Source of the DNA: Prunus persica
Taxonomy: Eukaryota > Streptophyta > Magnoliopsida > Rosales > Rosaceae
Reading direction: 5' to 3'
Assembly: GCF_000346465.2 (NCBI RefSeq)
Contig: NC_034014.1
Coordinates: forward strand, 20,743,373 to 20,807,372
Length of the DNA stretch: 64,000 nt
Part shown: positions 45,815 through 57,131 of the stretch, in pieces
Layout of the letters: each line of letters starts with the position of its first letter
How positions within the stretch are numbered: position 1 is the stretch's first letter
Position numbers and translations under genes: made by a program
Notes under the pieces: generated by a model
The model's input: only the letters and a program-made list of their open reading frames with translations
What the model was told of the DNA's origin: nothing
Databases searched by the model: none

Positions 45815-46545
45815 AGAAGGACTTTGCGCGACGACCCATATTTTTGTCTTGCAAAATGCCGTCGTGAAAAAAAAATTCCGTCGCGCAAAACCACTTTTTC
45901 GTCGCAAAAGTCGTTCATTTCGTCACACAAAATAACTTTTTTATCGCTCAAGCATGTATCGACATCATACTTTTGCGCAACACAAGTTTTGATTTGTCGC
46001 ACAAACTTTCGTCGCGCAAATTCTAAATGTTGTCATGCAAAAGCAAGCTTCTGTCGCGCGAAAAAGAACTTCCGTCGCGCAAGATTGTGGCGACATCAAA
46101 CTTTACGCGCTGAACTATATTTCAGTCACTCAAGGCTTTGGCGCGAAAAAAAAAATATCCCACGCACTATTTTGGTGCCAAAAAAATTATTCCACGATTT
46201 TCTTACGCAATGATAAATCTTGTCGTCGCGCTAAGTTGTCTTTTGCGCAAGTTTCTGCTCCAAATAACAAAACCCACTGTTTTCTGTCCACCTTTACGTG
46301 ACGAAACTTCCAACCGTCGCGCTAGGTTTTCTTTCACGACACAAGTGTTGGGCGCAAAAAAAAAAAACCCACGTTTTTCTTCCTCACTTTGCGCGACGAA
46401 TAAGTTTGCTGTCGCGCTAAGACTTTTTGCGCGACGAAAATTTTGGTCGCTTCAGTTTTCGGTGGTTTGCGCAAGGAATAATTTTTTCTATCACTGTAAT
46501 GCATTTTGCGCAACGAATTCTCGTTCATCGCGCAAATTGTAAAAC
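45815..46545. repeat. CACTA C subterminal repeat zone
   Basis: Numerous diverged GCGCGACGAA-type motifs in both orientations end 10 bp before the TTAATAGTG terminus. They are more degenerate than those in element A. Confidence 0.8.
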
Positions 46546-46554
46546 TTAATAGTG

Positions 46555-47408
46555 CAAATGGGCACTCATTTTGGAGTTATTAATCATTTTCTCACTCTAT
46601 ATTCCGGCATTTTATTTGTTTACAATAAAAGGATGCAAAAAGATCCTTTCAAAATTCAAATCTGAAAATCTAGTGGCAAAATCATCCAAGTAAGCAAAAA
46701 TTTCTCTATCTAAAAGAAATTTTGGAAAAGTTGATAGAGGTATAAAAATCCAACCAATAATTGGGTCTAGTCCTCGAATTATTGTTTGTTGATACAAGTC
46801 CTTTGGTTAGTTTGCTATGTAGATTACATTCTATTTTTGACATGCTGACTCAATCTTTTTTGTTTAACTGATTTATTTAAATTTTTTGTTCCTATTATAT
46901 CCCTATTGTCTAAAATGGGTATGATGAGAATTTATAGGCCATTAATGATTAGATTTGATCATGTAATTAAAGGAAAAATTACATTTTGAATGTAAATGCC
47001 GGACCTTCACTTTTTTCCTTGTGCTTGATTTGTGCAAATTCCTATGCTCCAGGTACAATACTCTACAAACCATTGAACTTGATATACCTATCTAATAGGT
47101 ATAGTACATATTTGATGCACCTCAGTACTAGGTAAAACACATATTGGATGCAACTCAATGCCAGGTAAAACAAATATGTTTTTTTTTTTTAAAAAAAAAA
47201 GTTATACCTCCATACTAGGTATATTAAAAAAAATTAACATTATGACAAAAAAAATTTCATCAAATAATTTTGAAAAACTCAATATATAAATTTTATAGGT
47301 AAAACGTATGTATATGCTACCAATTTAATAAAGCTACGAATATAGAATTCTAAAAAATATAGTTTCCATATGTATATAGCTGAAATTTGAATTAAATAGG
47401 TTTTTATT
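46555..47408. other. AT-rich non-coding DNA
   Basis: No gene was seen. A small repeat around TACTAGGTAAAACACATATTGG-like sequence occurs at 47,090-47,230. The segment separates CACTA C from the next LTR fragment. Confidence 0.45.
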
Positions 47409-48300
47409 GTAACGACCCGGTCCTAAACTAATAATTAAATATGAAATTATTAAGGAAAAAGACAATGTTATCCCGGAATATTTTAATAGGTTTACATGTT
47501 GACCGGGAAGACTTCGGTGAAATTGTTACCTCCTGGTTCCAAAAGGTGTTAAAATAATTAAATTAAGAGAGAATAAATTTAAATGAGGAAATAAACTGAA
47601 ATAAACATTAAAATAAAATGATTTGAATTAATTAAGGTTTTTGAGAAATTAAAATATTATTTAATATTAAAAGGGGCAAAAAGGTCATTTTAAGTTTGGG
47701 AAGGAATTTGGAAATTCTGATTAGACGATTGTGTAAAGCACGTCGAAACGAGTCCATAGACATGTAGTGGACTCTAATCGGAGTTGTAACGAAGAAATGA
47801 CAATCAAAAGAAGTTCAGTGGCATAACCGTAAATATTTCAAAGTTCAGTTTTTTTTAAACCCAGAATTTCTGCATTTTAGGGAGCTCGACCAGCCGAATT
47901 CAAGAGGTGATTTCTCTCAACTCCGACCACGAATTCAAGCAAGACCTGTCCCTTAGAACCACCACACTTCCCTCTTCCAGCCCCAGCCCTTCGCCGCCTC
48001 GATCCGCCTTCTAGTCGCCAGAAACAGCCAAGAAATAGGCGGTTTTGGATAATTTTTTTCGTAAACTTTCAACGGCTCGTTCTCCCTCCTCCGGCCACCG
48101 TTTCATGCGAGTGAGGTATGTTTTCTCACCTAATTTTCATAATCTAGCGGATGGTTGGATATGAATTTATCAATTTTGAGCCTAGATAGTTCGATTTTCG
48201 AATTGGATTTCAGCCGGTTTTGGGATCACGATTCCGGCCACTTTTTGGGGCAGGTCCAAGAACAAAAGTCGTTCTAAATAAGGTGTTTTACCTAGGGAAT
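47409..48300 (+). mobile_element. Gypsy-type LTR fragment, 5' half
   Basis: It begins TGTAACGACCCGGTCCTAA like the solo LTR and follows it through TCATAATCTAGCGGATGGTTGG and AGGTCCAAGAACAAAAGT to GTTTTACCTAGG. It then joins unrelated sequence. The 3' half is missing. It is a different subfamily from the solo LTR, judging by several indels. Confidence 0.75.
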
Positions 48301-49031
48301 GGCGGGAGGAAGAAGAAAGAAGAAAAAGATGGAGATAGAAGAGAAGAAAGAAGGAATGACGGCTGGGAGAAAAGAAAAAGAAAAGGAGAGTTTGTGGGGC
48401 GGGAGGAACCCTAACTTTTTAAAATATATATATTTTTAATTCTTTATAGTAATAAATATTACAAATATACACACAATTGTCCATCAGAGTACATAGTTTG
48501 ATTACGCATCAGCACACCTACTCTCAATTTTTAGGCAATTTCTGGTTTGGCCTGTTCAATCAGGTTTTCAATATAACTGACCAGCCCTAGTTCTTCTAGC
48601 GCTCGTATCTCACTAGAAGAGTTCTTCGGAGTTCTTGGTCGCTTTCTATAAATTTCATGCGAAAGGGTAAAACCAGAATCCAAATTTGTATAAAAGGAAA
48701 ACTGTCCATTTTTGGGTTTTTTTTTTTTTTTTTTTGTTTATAAAAAATTATTTCGTTTTGAGTTTCTTTTTGATACACTAGGGATGGGTATTGTTATAAA
48801 TTTGTGATAAATATATATATAGTTTGGGCTTATATTACCAATTCTTCTTCAGTGTACAAAACTATGAGAGTCCAAATAAAATTAAATCAAATTCTTAAGC
48901 GTCCAAGGATGTTTGATTTTTTTTTTTTTAATTTTGTTGGCCTTTTTGTTATTGTTTTGTTTGCCTTTTGTGGCTTTTGCGGCTGCCTCATGTAGCTTTA
49001 TTGAGAAAAAAAAAAGGGCATGTACAACCTT
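48301..49031. other. Non-coding DNA before the cargo-bearing LTR element
   Basis: It starts with a purine-rich GAAGAAGAAAG stretch, which explains the K/E/R-rich ORF at 48,220-48,414, and continues AT-rich with poly-T runs. No gene is supported. Confidence 0.45.
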
Positions 49032-49036
49032 CTATG

Positions 49037-49199
49037 TGTTGTAAATATGATGGAGCCCAACCAATGCCTATAAATAGGCTTCTTCATTCTTGTAATAAAC
49101 ATACAATTAGAGGAGAACAAAACATTCAACAAGAATTCTGTTTCTACTCTCTCTCTCTCCATTCCAATTATCTCTACAATTTCCCATTGATTTATAACA
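49037..49199 (+). repeat. Left LTR of the cargo element
   Basis: A 163-bp LTR with CTATAAATAGG as a likely TATA box and a CT-rich leader. Immediately downstream the LTR end plus primer motif is duplicated (49,200-49,240). Confidence 0.9.
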
Positions 49200-49823
49200 C
49201 GTTATCAGCACCATTGATTTATAACACGTTATCAGCACGATTATCTCTAAGGGAATTTTGATCAAAACACTCACGCCTTCTTCCAAAACTTTCCGTGAAC
49301 CAGTAGCCTTTGACTCTCTGTCTGCCTTTCTTCTTCATCTGCATCAAAAACACACTTTGATGTCTATGCCACTGGAGCATGATTACATAGGCTTAACAGA
49401 GACTTCTTCAATGGAAAGAAGCTCTGAAAAAGACCAGATCGATCAGGACGCTCTATTGTCCTTGGCTCTCCAGGCACCATTGAATTTTGAATTGGTCTTC
49501 TCCCACTGACTGTTGCCTTTGGGAAGGAATAACCTGCGGCCCAGATGATCAACTCCAAGATCTTGAAAAGAGCACCAATTCCTTCACTGTCATTCCTCTT
49601 CCCGCCCCAATCTGAGAAAAGGGCCAGGTTGCTATGGATCCACAAGGGCATAACCAACCCCAATCTATGGGGATGGTAGGCAGTGGAGCTCAATTGACAT
49701 ATGGTACTAACCCATATCAGCATAATCAAATCCGGAACAGTCGGAGCTATTCAATCAACTCTCATATAGCAGAATAGCAATTAGCCAACAAATCAAACAC
49801 TTTTTCACTCACAAATTCAGAGT

Positions 49824-50005
49824 GCCTCTAATTCCAAATTTCTTCGGCGGCCGAAGGACTAATGTCTTCGACCCATTCTCTCTCGACATCTGGGATCCAT
49901 TCCAGGACTTACCCTTGATCAGCGGCGGTGGCGAACACGCGGATCAACTGGAAGGAGACGCCGGAGGCGCACGTGTTCATGGCAGACCTTCCGGGGCTGG
50001 AGGAG
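49824..50005 (+). pseudogene. Captured fragment of a class I small heat-shock protein gene
   Basis: The first frame gives [20 protein letters not shown] then DIWDPF, the conserved start of plant cytosolic class I small heat-shock chaperones. The start ATG is changed to GTG. After a frame change the sequence continues [20 protein letters not shown] then DLPGLEEKE, the start of the alpha-crystallin domain. It stops there and joins another gene fragment, so no chaperone can be made. The close match to coding sequence and the position right after the primer-site region fit capture by the retroelement. Confidence 0.85.
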
Positions 50006-50150
50006 AAGGAGAGACGGTTCCAGATCTTCAAGGACAACCTCAGCTACAAGCTCGGTCTGAACCGGTTCGCCGATCTGTCCAACGACGAGTACAGGTCAAC
50101 TTTCCTGGGCACCAAGACCCGCTCTCAGAAGAGGAAGCACAAGGCCGCCA
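50006..50150 (+). pseudogene. Captured fragment of a papain-like cysteine protease prodomain (I29)
   Basis: In frame with the second heat-shock piece, the sequence reads [20 protein letters not shown] then [15 protein letters not shown]. This is the inhibitor I29 prodomain of plant papain-like proteases (ERFNIN/GNFD-type region), with an internal segment missing between DNL and YKLGLN. The junction falls at GAGAAGGAGAGACGG, where the two source genes share similar purine-rich codons. It makes a chimeric frame of two unrelated genes. No catalytic domain follows. Confidence 0.8.
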
Positions 50151-50286
50151 CGGATGGCAGCAGCATCAGAGTCGACTGGACCAACCTTCCACCCCAACTC
50201 TCCTCGTCGTCCTCGTCGCCCTCATCACCTTATGAATCCGATGACCAACTGGAGGGTCAGCTCTGTCAAGGACGACGTTGCAAGAA

Positions 50287-50375
50287 ATCCAAAACGGTGT
50301 GTCGTCGAACTTCTTCGACCCGGCGGTGCTCAAGCACGCCCTGTCCAAGGCCCTCGTCCCTCTTGCTGGTCGCTC
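50287..50375 (+). pseudogene. Captured fragment of a BAHD (HCT-like) acyltransferase gene
   Basis: The frame containing VSSNFFDPAVLKHALSKALV then PLAGR matches the N-terminal region of BAHD acyltransferases, such as hydroxycinnamoyl transferases. There, NFFD..VLKEALSKALVPFYPMAGR is typical; three residues of the usual PFYPMAGR are missing. The HXXXD and DFGWG motifs are absent, so only about 30 residues of the enzyme were captured. It is in a different frame from the upstream fragments. Confidence 0.7.
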
Positions 50376-50660
50376 CTCACTATTCTGCTTCTGATCCTCC
50401 ATCATTCACACACCCTCAATTGCAAATTGTTTGGTTTTGGGTTTCAGAGAAAACACAGAGCATCAAAGCCTCTCGCTCCCTCTCTGTCAAGGACCACTTG
50501 TGTTGCAAGCCCGTCTTGCTTCAGGTTGCCATCACTTGGCAAATTGTTGTTGGAGCCATAACTGGAGTTACACCTTTTGTGGTGGCTAGGACTGAATTCA
50601 GCAAAAGAATAATCCTGTGCTTTCAAAGGGCTGAAAAAAAAAAAAAAAAATCGTTGTGAG
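50376..50660 (+). other. Further captured-looking coding scraps, unassigned
   Basis: A frame continuing to 50,659 ends with VLLQVAITWQIVVGAITGVT then PFVVARTEFSKR, which looks like part of a membrane protein, followed by a poly-A stretch (50,636-50,650). Codon-like composition ends here. The A run could be a remnant of a polyadenylated transcript, suggesting RNA-mediated capture. I cannot name the source gene. Confidence 0.4.
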
Positions 50661-51136
50661 GGATTGGTATGGGCTTGCGCTTGCTGTAAAATGTCGAGCT
50701 GGAATTGCAGAATCCGCTTCTGCCATCCACCTTTGCAGAGCCCATCACCGCCGACATCATCACAATTTGGGTTGAAACCACAGGTAAATATTTTTATTCT
50801 TAATTATGGTGGGGCTGTGGATCGTGAGCACAGTGGTCGGGGTCTGAGGCACAACTTGGGTGCTGAGATTATTAGCCACTGACTCAAGGAAAGTGCTGAA
50901 ACATCTTTTGATGAGAATAGTAAAACCCACCGATAAAGAAAAGCAAACTCAGCAAGGGTACTGACCTTAAAATAGCGATAAGATCTCTGCTCCCTGATCT
51001 TCCCTATTATTTCATATTATATTTATCTGCTTTTCTATTACTAACTATTAACAAAAATGGACCCTCGGTAATACTAAACATATTATCAGTGGGAGACCGT
51101 TACTAATACTAACAATTTAAATTATGAATTTACTTT

Positions 51137-51700
51137 ACCGCACATTTATTTTATTTACTGTATGGTGTAGGTTTATTACCCATACAACAGTATTTATTTA
51201 AAAGGGTGGTGCGGGTTTATCGTCCACGCCTTTACTTTCATTTAAATGTATGGTGCAGAATTAGTGCCCATACAAGCACGTTTAATTTACTGCAAATTTA
51301 CTTTACCGCACATTTATTTTATTTACTGTATGGTGTAGGTTTATTACCCATACAACAGTATTTATTTAAAAGGGTGGTGCGGGTTTATCGCCCACGCCTT
51401 TAATTTTATTTAAATGTATGGAGCAGAATTAGTGCCCATACAAGCACGTTTAATTTACTGGAAATTTACTGTACCGCACATTTATTTTATTTACTGTATG
51501 GTGTAAGATTATTACCCATACGACAGTATTTATTTAAAAGGGTGGTGCAGGTTTATCGTCCACGCCTTTACTTTCATTTAAAAGTATGGAGCAGAATTAG
51601 TGCCCATACACGCACGTTTAATTTATGAATTTAAATTATCGCACATTTACATTTATTTAAAAGGGTTGTGCGGGTTTATCGTCCACGCCTTTACTTTTAT
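51137..51700. repeat. 168-bp tandem repeats in the cargo element interior
   Basis: Units begin ACCGCACATTTATTTTATTT at 51,137, 51,305 and 51,473, with a degenerate continuation. Each has TGTATGGTGTAGGTTTATTA and GGTGGTGCGGGTTTATCG stretches. The related element at 63.1-63.5 kb has the same sequence with fewer and shorter units. Confidence 0.85.
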
Positions 51701-53600
51701 TTAAATGTATGGTGCGGGTTTATCGTCCATACCAGTAATTTATTTACCAGCAATTTATTATATGGATTAAATGTGCTGTATGATGAGTTTTTACAGTATG
51801 CAGATCATGACCAGAAGTTCCTTGATCCTCATCATACAATTACATCAGGACTTGAAGATCCTTGATGATGATGTTAACATGTGATCGGACTTGAGGGTCC
51901 TTAATCCCTGACATGTAAATAAGGACCTGGGGTTCCTTAATGATGTAACAGTACCGTGTTGGTTCATAATGCTGTACACATGGATGATAACTGTACTGGC
52001 AAATGTACTGTACACATGAATAGTGCCGTATACATGAATAGTGATGTATGCATAAATATTTACCATTCTGGGTAAACTATCACCATTCAAAAGAGAACCT
52101 GCAGTTCCTTAAACTCATGGATGAGCAATTAAATGAGATGCCAGAAGTTCCTTAAAATATGGACAATTATGTAAGGCTTGAAGTCTAGAAATATGTACAG
52201 AAAATTGTAAACATGTCCATACCATGAGAATATGTGATTTTGGCCCGAAGTTCAAAATCTAAGGGGATTGAATGTCCATACCATGAGAATATGTGATTTT
52301 GGCCTGAAGTTCAAAATCTAACAGTGTTGAGAACCTGAAGTTCCAACAATTAAATGGACAACCCTTGAGGTATTATTGCAAATTGTGGTACGCCACATAT
52401 CTCTTTGGCATAAGAGAATGATGAATTGAGGCTCCCCACATATTTTGTTATATCTGGGCCGGAAACTCATGAACCCAAATATATGAGATATTAGCGTGGC
52501 TTTTACTCAATTCATATTTCATGCCCATTTTGAAAAGGGCAAATAAATTCTGAGTTTTGTGTTTAGCCCATGCCTAAAGTTCCGGGCTCCCATACGTTTA
52601 AATATGAAATTTGGGAGAGTCGATGTGGTTATTTGAACCTATAAGGCACAAGGTTCAAAACCGTCATTTTGAAAAGACGTAAAAACCACAGGTGCGAATT
52701 TTAAATGTGCGCAATTATTATAACAGGAAAGGAGCAAGTTGCAACGCAGTTGCTCCAATCAAGTTTTGCGAAGGCCATATCTATAGGAGGAAATATGGCT
52801 ACAGTTTCCAGGATCCCAATATTACCTCAGATCCCTATATTATCTTTTTCTTTCTCAGATTCCAAAACTTCACGTGGCCTCCATTAAATGTTTGTCGGCA
52901 CTCTCGGCGTTTTCAATGTTTTATTTTCATCAAAAGCCGATCTTGCTTTACGGATTTCACGGAGCTACTTTTTCAAAAGTACCCCGAGAATCTCGCAATT
53001 TTCTTATGGTTAATTTGAAATTCACCGGTTCTACCTATTCATCTTATTTGTGTATAAATGTGTTACTAATGAAATTTTCTTTGCAGAAGACATCCAGTTT
53101 TCTCCATAACTAGTGATGCGATATCTACTTGTTTTTCTTATCAGTGAGCACTTAATATGCCCGAGAAGTAAGACTATCTCTGATCATCCATTCAGGAAGC
53201 GAGACTATCCCTGATCACGTTTCCGCTGCATTAGGGAACTGTGAAGGCGATCTTATGCTCTAATCTCCGGAAGTCCTTCTAGACTAGGAGATATGAGAGC
53301 TTATTGTCTGCTCCCACCAACTTCCTTTCCTGATTGCTTACCTTCTATTTTTGCATTTTCTCTCTTTCTGTAACTCTCTGAGGATTATTTGTTTTTGACA
53401 GAGAAAAGAGTTGTGATTTTACTCTTGCAGAATATAACTAGATCATCAAGCGCTACATTTACTGGGCCGATACAAGCTTGAATGATACTTGAGAAAAGTT
53501 TCTCACACCTAAGGATATTGCAAGTTGGATACATTGATAATACACTGCCACAGATTAAAGTCCCACAAGAACAGAATATGGGTATAGCAGTGATCAATAT
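51700..53600 (+). other. Conserved non-coding interior of the cargo element
   Basis: 51,700-52,300 is nearly identical to 63,400-64,000 of the second element, including CTTGAAGATCCTTGATGATG and repeated MGAAGTTCCTTAA-type stretches. 52,690-53,110 is open in several frames but was not recognised. No retroviral domain was seen. Confidence 0.6.
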
Positions 53601-53601
53601 G

Positions 53602-54210
53602 ATGCACGCCTGTTGCGTAGCAAATAATATGGATTGAAGTCCCGAAAGGACAATCCTTTAACATGTCAATATTGATATTATGCACGCCTAATGCGTAGCA
53701 AATTATATGGGTTAAAGTCCCATAATATGGGTTAATGTCCCAGAAATTAATTGACATGTATGTATTAATCTGTGGCATACCTGCAGCATGACAGATATAT
53801 GGGTGCACGCCTGTTGCGTAGCAAATGATATGGATTGAAGTCCCGAAAGGACAATCCTTTGACATGTCAATATTGATATTATGCATGCCTAATGCGTAGC
53901 AAATTATATGGGTTAAAGTCCCATAATATGGGTTAAAGTCCCAGAAATTAATTGACATGTATGTATTAATCTGTGGCATACCTGCAGCATGACAGATATA
54001 TGGGTGCACGCCTGTTGCGTAGCAAATGATATGGATTGAAGTCCCGAAAGGACAATCCTTTGACATGTCAATATTGATATTATGCACGCCTAATGCGTAG
54101 CAAATTATATGGGTTAAAGTCCCATAATATGGGTTAAAGTCCCAGAAATTAATTGACATGTATGTATTAATCTGTGGCATGTCTGCGGCATGACAGATAT
54201 ATGGGTTCTA
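53602..54210. repeat. ~190-bp tandem repeats, three units
   Basis: Units begin TGCACGCCTGTTGCGTAGCA near 53,602, 53,793 and 53,984. Each contains GAAGTCCCGAAAGGACAATC, a sub-repeat TGCACGCCTAATGCGTAGCA and two GGGTTAAAGTCCCATAATAT-like runs. The 223-residue minus-strand ORF across it repeats with the array and is not a gene. Confidence 0.9.
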
Positions 54211-55139
54211 AATGTTCCAACTCCCTAAATGGAGATTTTCCACGCCCTATGTAAAATAACGCTCCATTGGAGGTTATAATCCACATTCTCACATAATAAA
54301 AGCCCCATGAAGTGGCTTGGGTACCCAAAAGCAAAGAAATGCTTATAATTGATGCATGCGCATGCACATGAGAATGGTGGGATCATGAATTGATGAATGA
54401 CAATTTTTGATCATGAATTGATGAATGACAATTTTTTGTTTTTGGAGTAGCTACTCAAATCATCAATGGGCTGTGTTGATTGGAACCACGTTCAATTATT
54501 AAATGTCGACAATATTATTGGCCAAAATGGAACGAGGTAATTCCATTATAAATGAGAATGAACGTGAAAGAACAAACCCACAATACGAACCCCAAAATTT
54601 GTTAATACTGAATTTATACTTGGGTGTTCGGAATAAAAGGGAATATACGTACTTGGTATGACACACTGTTTCTGGCAGAAACAAGGAATGTTGGGTTTTC
54701 TCCATATTTACAGATTCAATTGTGCCCCCCCTCCCCTTATTACACAATTACGGAGACCAACATATTATCTTTAAGGGTTATTAAATGCACAGAGCATATC
54801 GCCAGAAGCGATTCCCTAAAGATGTATAAATAGCTGGGTTAAAGCTATATAATGTGTCATAAAGTTTAATCCCTTTTAGACAAAATCCGTTGAGAGGATT
54901 GACATTGCATAAAGCAAGTCCCTAAAGGACATGTGCTTGAAGCACAAAATTTGTACTCAATATTAATATGCATAAATTACCTCAGTGAGTACATTGATGT
55001 GATTGCAACACATTAAAGATTCTGCAGAATTCACAAAATATTTGTCTCGACTTAAGGATCGAGCATTGTGCCAACGAGATTCTTGCTTATACTAAGAAAG
55101 TATTGAAGCATTTTTATGAGGATTATCCGTTGGTCCTTA

Positions 55140-55802
55140 AATGTTTTTCCGGAAGTATACTAGACCAGATAGAGCTCAGCTCCACACTGTACTCTTTTTC
55201 CTTCACCCAGGTTTTTATCCCATTGGGTTTTTCCTGGTAAGGTTTTAACGAGGCAGTGTTGCTCAAGGGTTTAGGGTATACTATGAAAATTTTTATGGTC
55301 GCTTACTGGACAAAAGCTAGTCCTAAATTTTTCAGGGGGAGATATTCATCAGGGGGAGCATGGTTTTAATAAAGACCTTCATACACTGTACTCTTTTTCC
55401 TTCATCCAGGTTTTTATCCCAATGAATTTTTCCTGGTAAGATTTTAACGAGGCAGTGTCGCTCAAGATTGACTCACAGAAGCAGTGTCAACTACGATATT
55501 CAGAAAGCTGATCAACAGTATGACTTAAAGATATTTTGCCAAGTATCAGGGGGAGCACACCATCAATAAAGATCTTCAAACACCGTACTCTTTTTCCTTC
55601 GTCCGGGTTTTTATCCCACTGGGTTTTTCCTGGCAAGGTTTTAACGAGGCAGTGTCGCACGCGCGTCAATATACTTAGAATTTTATGTTACACATAGTTA
55701 TGTACTCTTTTTCCCTTCGACCAGTTTTTGTCCCACTGGGTTTTTACTGGTAAGGTTTTTAACGAGACATATTCTATATCATTTGTGGTCTCCAAGGGGG
55801 AG
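55140..55802 (+). repeat. Fourfold repeat before the right LTR, ending at the polypurine tract
   Basis: The segment TACTCTTTTTCCTTCRTCCAGG...GGTTTTTCCTGGTAAGGTTTTAACGAGGCA occurs near 55,188, 55,388, 55,586 and, degenerate, 55,706. In plant copia-type elements one such block normally precedes the 3' LTR; here it is multiplied. CAAGGGGGAG at 55,793-55,802 is the polypurine tract. Confidence 0.8.
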
Positions 55803-55968
55803 TGTTGTAAATATGATGGAGCCCAACCAAATGCCTATAAATAGGCTTCTTCATTCTTGTAATAAACATACAATTAGAGGAGAACAAAACATTCAACAAG
55901 AATTCTGTTTCTACTCTCTCTCTCTCTCCATTCCAATTCTCTCTACAATTTCCCATTGATTTATAACA
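55803..55968 (+). repeat. Right LTR of the cargo element
   Basis: A 166-bp LTR, almost identical to the left one, followed by the CTATG target duplication. Confidence 0.9.
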
Positions 55969-55973
55969 CTATG

Positions 55974-56500
55974 TTATTAATTGCAGCCAGGGTGTGATCA
56001 ATATATGTATATTTGAATTGCATGTGACAGTGGCGATTCCAAGATTCGAAATTTGTTAGGCAAAATTTACATACTAAACTTGATTGTACAAGTGAATTTC
56101 ATTAATAAACATAAAAAGATACACATAATCAGAGGGACGTTTTGAGCCTTAATCTCAAATGTATCTCTATGAATAAAAAACTAAAACTAGACGACATGAT
56201 CATAGATCACACTTAAGATAATTGATATTAAAATCTTGATCATCATCGACTCTTTGATTCTCAACTTGATGCTTAACAATGAAAGATTCGGGAAGATTTT
56301 GCCAAGAAGAGAAATAAACATCTCAACAAAAACAATCCAATTAACAACCTAATAAATACCTTAAAAGCGAAAAATGTATATATCAAATAATAAGAAAAGA
56401 AGAAATAATAAATGGAGGAGTTGATGAAGGAGGTGATCACTTACCTACATCTGAGATGCTATTGTGGCAGTATACCAAATCAATCAAGCATTGCAATGTT
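55974..56500. other. Non-coding DNA between cargo element and NLR2 flank
   Basis: AT-rich host sequence continuing from 49,031 once the LTR element is removed. No gene was seen. Confidence 0.45.
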
Positions 56501-57131
56501 TTAATTTTTTCACGTGGTAATGCGTAATTAGCTTAAAATACTGACACAGTGACATTTCCGTTGTACGAAAGTTTTCTCATAGGTGGGAGGTTTCTCATTT
56601 TCTTTAATAGATGATGGAAAGCAGTTAATAATACATAGCCAACCTGAAAGTACAAACACAATTAACATATATAGGAGAAAGAACAAACACACCGAACATA
56701 AAAGATCCCATTGCCCAAATGTTAAAAGCTAATTATCCATATACATCTGCCAATTGCTGAAGTGACAGATGCAAACTCGAATATTATTACATGTAAATTA
56801 AAACACACGAAAAACATCAACTTGGTATTACTTGATTTTCAAAACAGGCAAATAAGAAGCCAATCTAGATCAGTCTTGGGGTCAAAACAAGGCGAACAAG
56901 TTCTTCCCACCAGCAAACTCATGGGTAAAATCTTCAGTCGCTGCATATGCTTCTGCAAAATATATGAAAAGACAAAAGCAATATTGTAATTAACAAACAA
57001 AACGTCAATATATGTATGGCTCAGGAATCTGAGTTGGAATGATTAATATGGCTTTACATACATTAACAGAGCACAAGTACAATATTCCAAATCATTAAGT
57101 TTAGGAAAGTCACTAAAAGGATAAAAGATAC
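56500..57131 (-). other. NLR2 3' flank
   Basis: Its complement aligns with 21,278-21,870 after NLR1, for example CAATTGCTGAAGTGACAGATGC and the AAACTCATGGGTAAAATCTTC region. This confirms that the duplicated unit included the 3' untranslated part. Confidence 0.6.

Larger units (their letters stand above)
36001..46554 (-). mobile_element. CACTA element C, degenerate, with a MULE nested inside
   Basis: In minus orientation the element starts at 46,554, where the plus strand ends TTAATAGTG (CACTATTAAG inward). It has a subterminal repeat zone (45,815-46,545), a leader split by the MULE, and a decayed transposase gene at 36.2-39.6 kb. Its 3' end is not identifiable; on the left it abuts the 346-bp repeat. 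The transposase has stops and frameshifts, so C cannot supply its own. The family is that of element A, since their leaders and N-terminal coding regions align closely. Confidence 0.8.
49032..55973 (+). mobile_element. Young non-autonomous LTR retrotransposon with captured host-gene scraps
   Basis: LTRs at 49,037-49,199 and 55,803-55,968 both begin TGTTGTAAATATGATGG and end GATTTATAACA. They differ only by one inserted A, a CT-repeat length change and one substitution. The 5-bp target duplication CTATG stands at 49,032-49,036 and 55,969-55,973. CGTTATCAGCAC after the left LTR is a primer-site-like motif common in plant copia elements. GGGGGAG before the right LTR is the polypurine tract. No gag or pol was found in 6.6 kb. 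Instead the interior has host-gene scraps near the 5' end (49.8-50.65 kb) followed by non-coding tandem repeats. It must rely on proteins from an autonomous partner, probably copia-type. Confidence 0.9.

Noticed and set aside
48220..48414. 64-residue K/E/R-rich ORF
   Set aside because: It is produced by a GA-rich low-complexity tract beside an LTR fragment.
53509..54180. 223-residue minus-strand ORF with three near-identical segments
   Set aside because: It is the translation of a 190-bp tandem repeat inside an LTR element and lacks any known domain.
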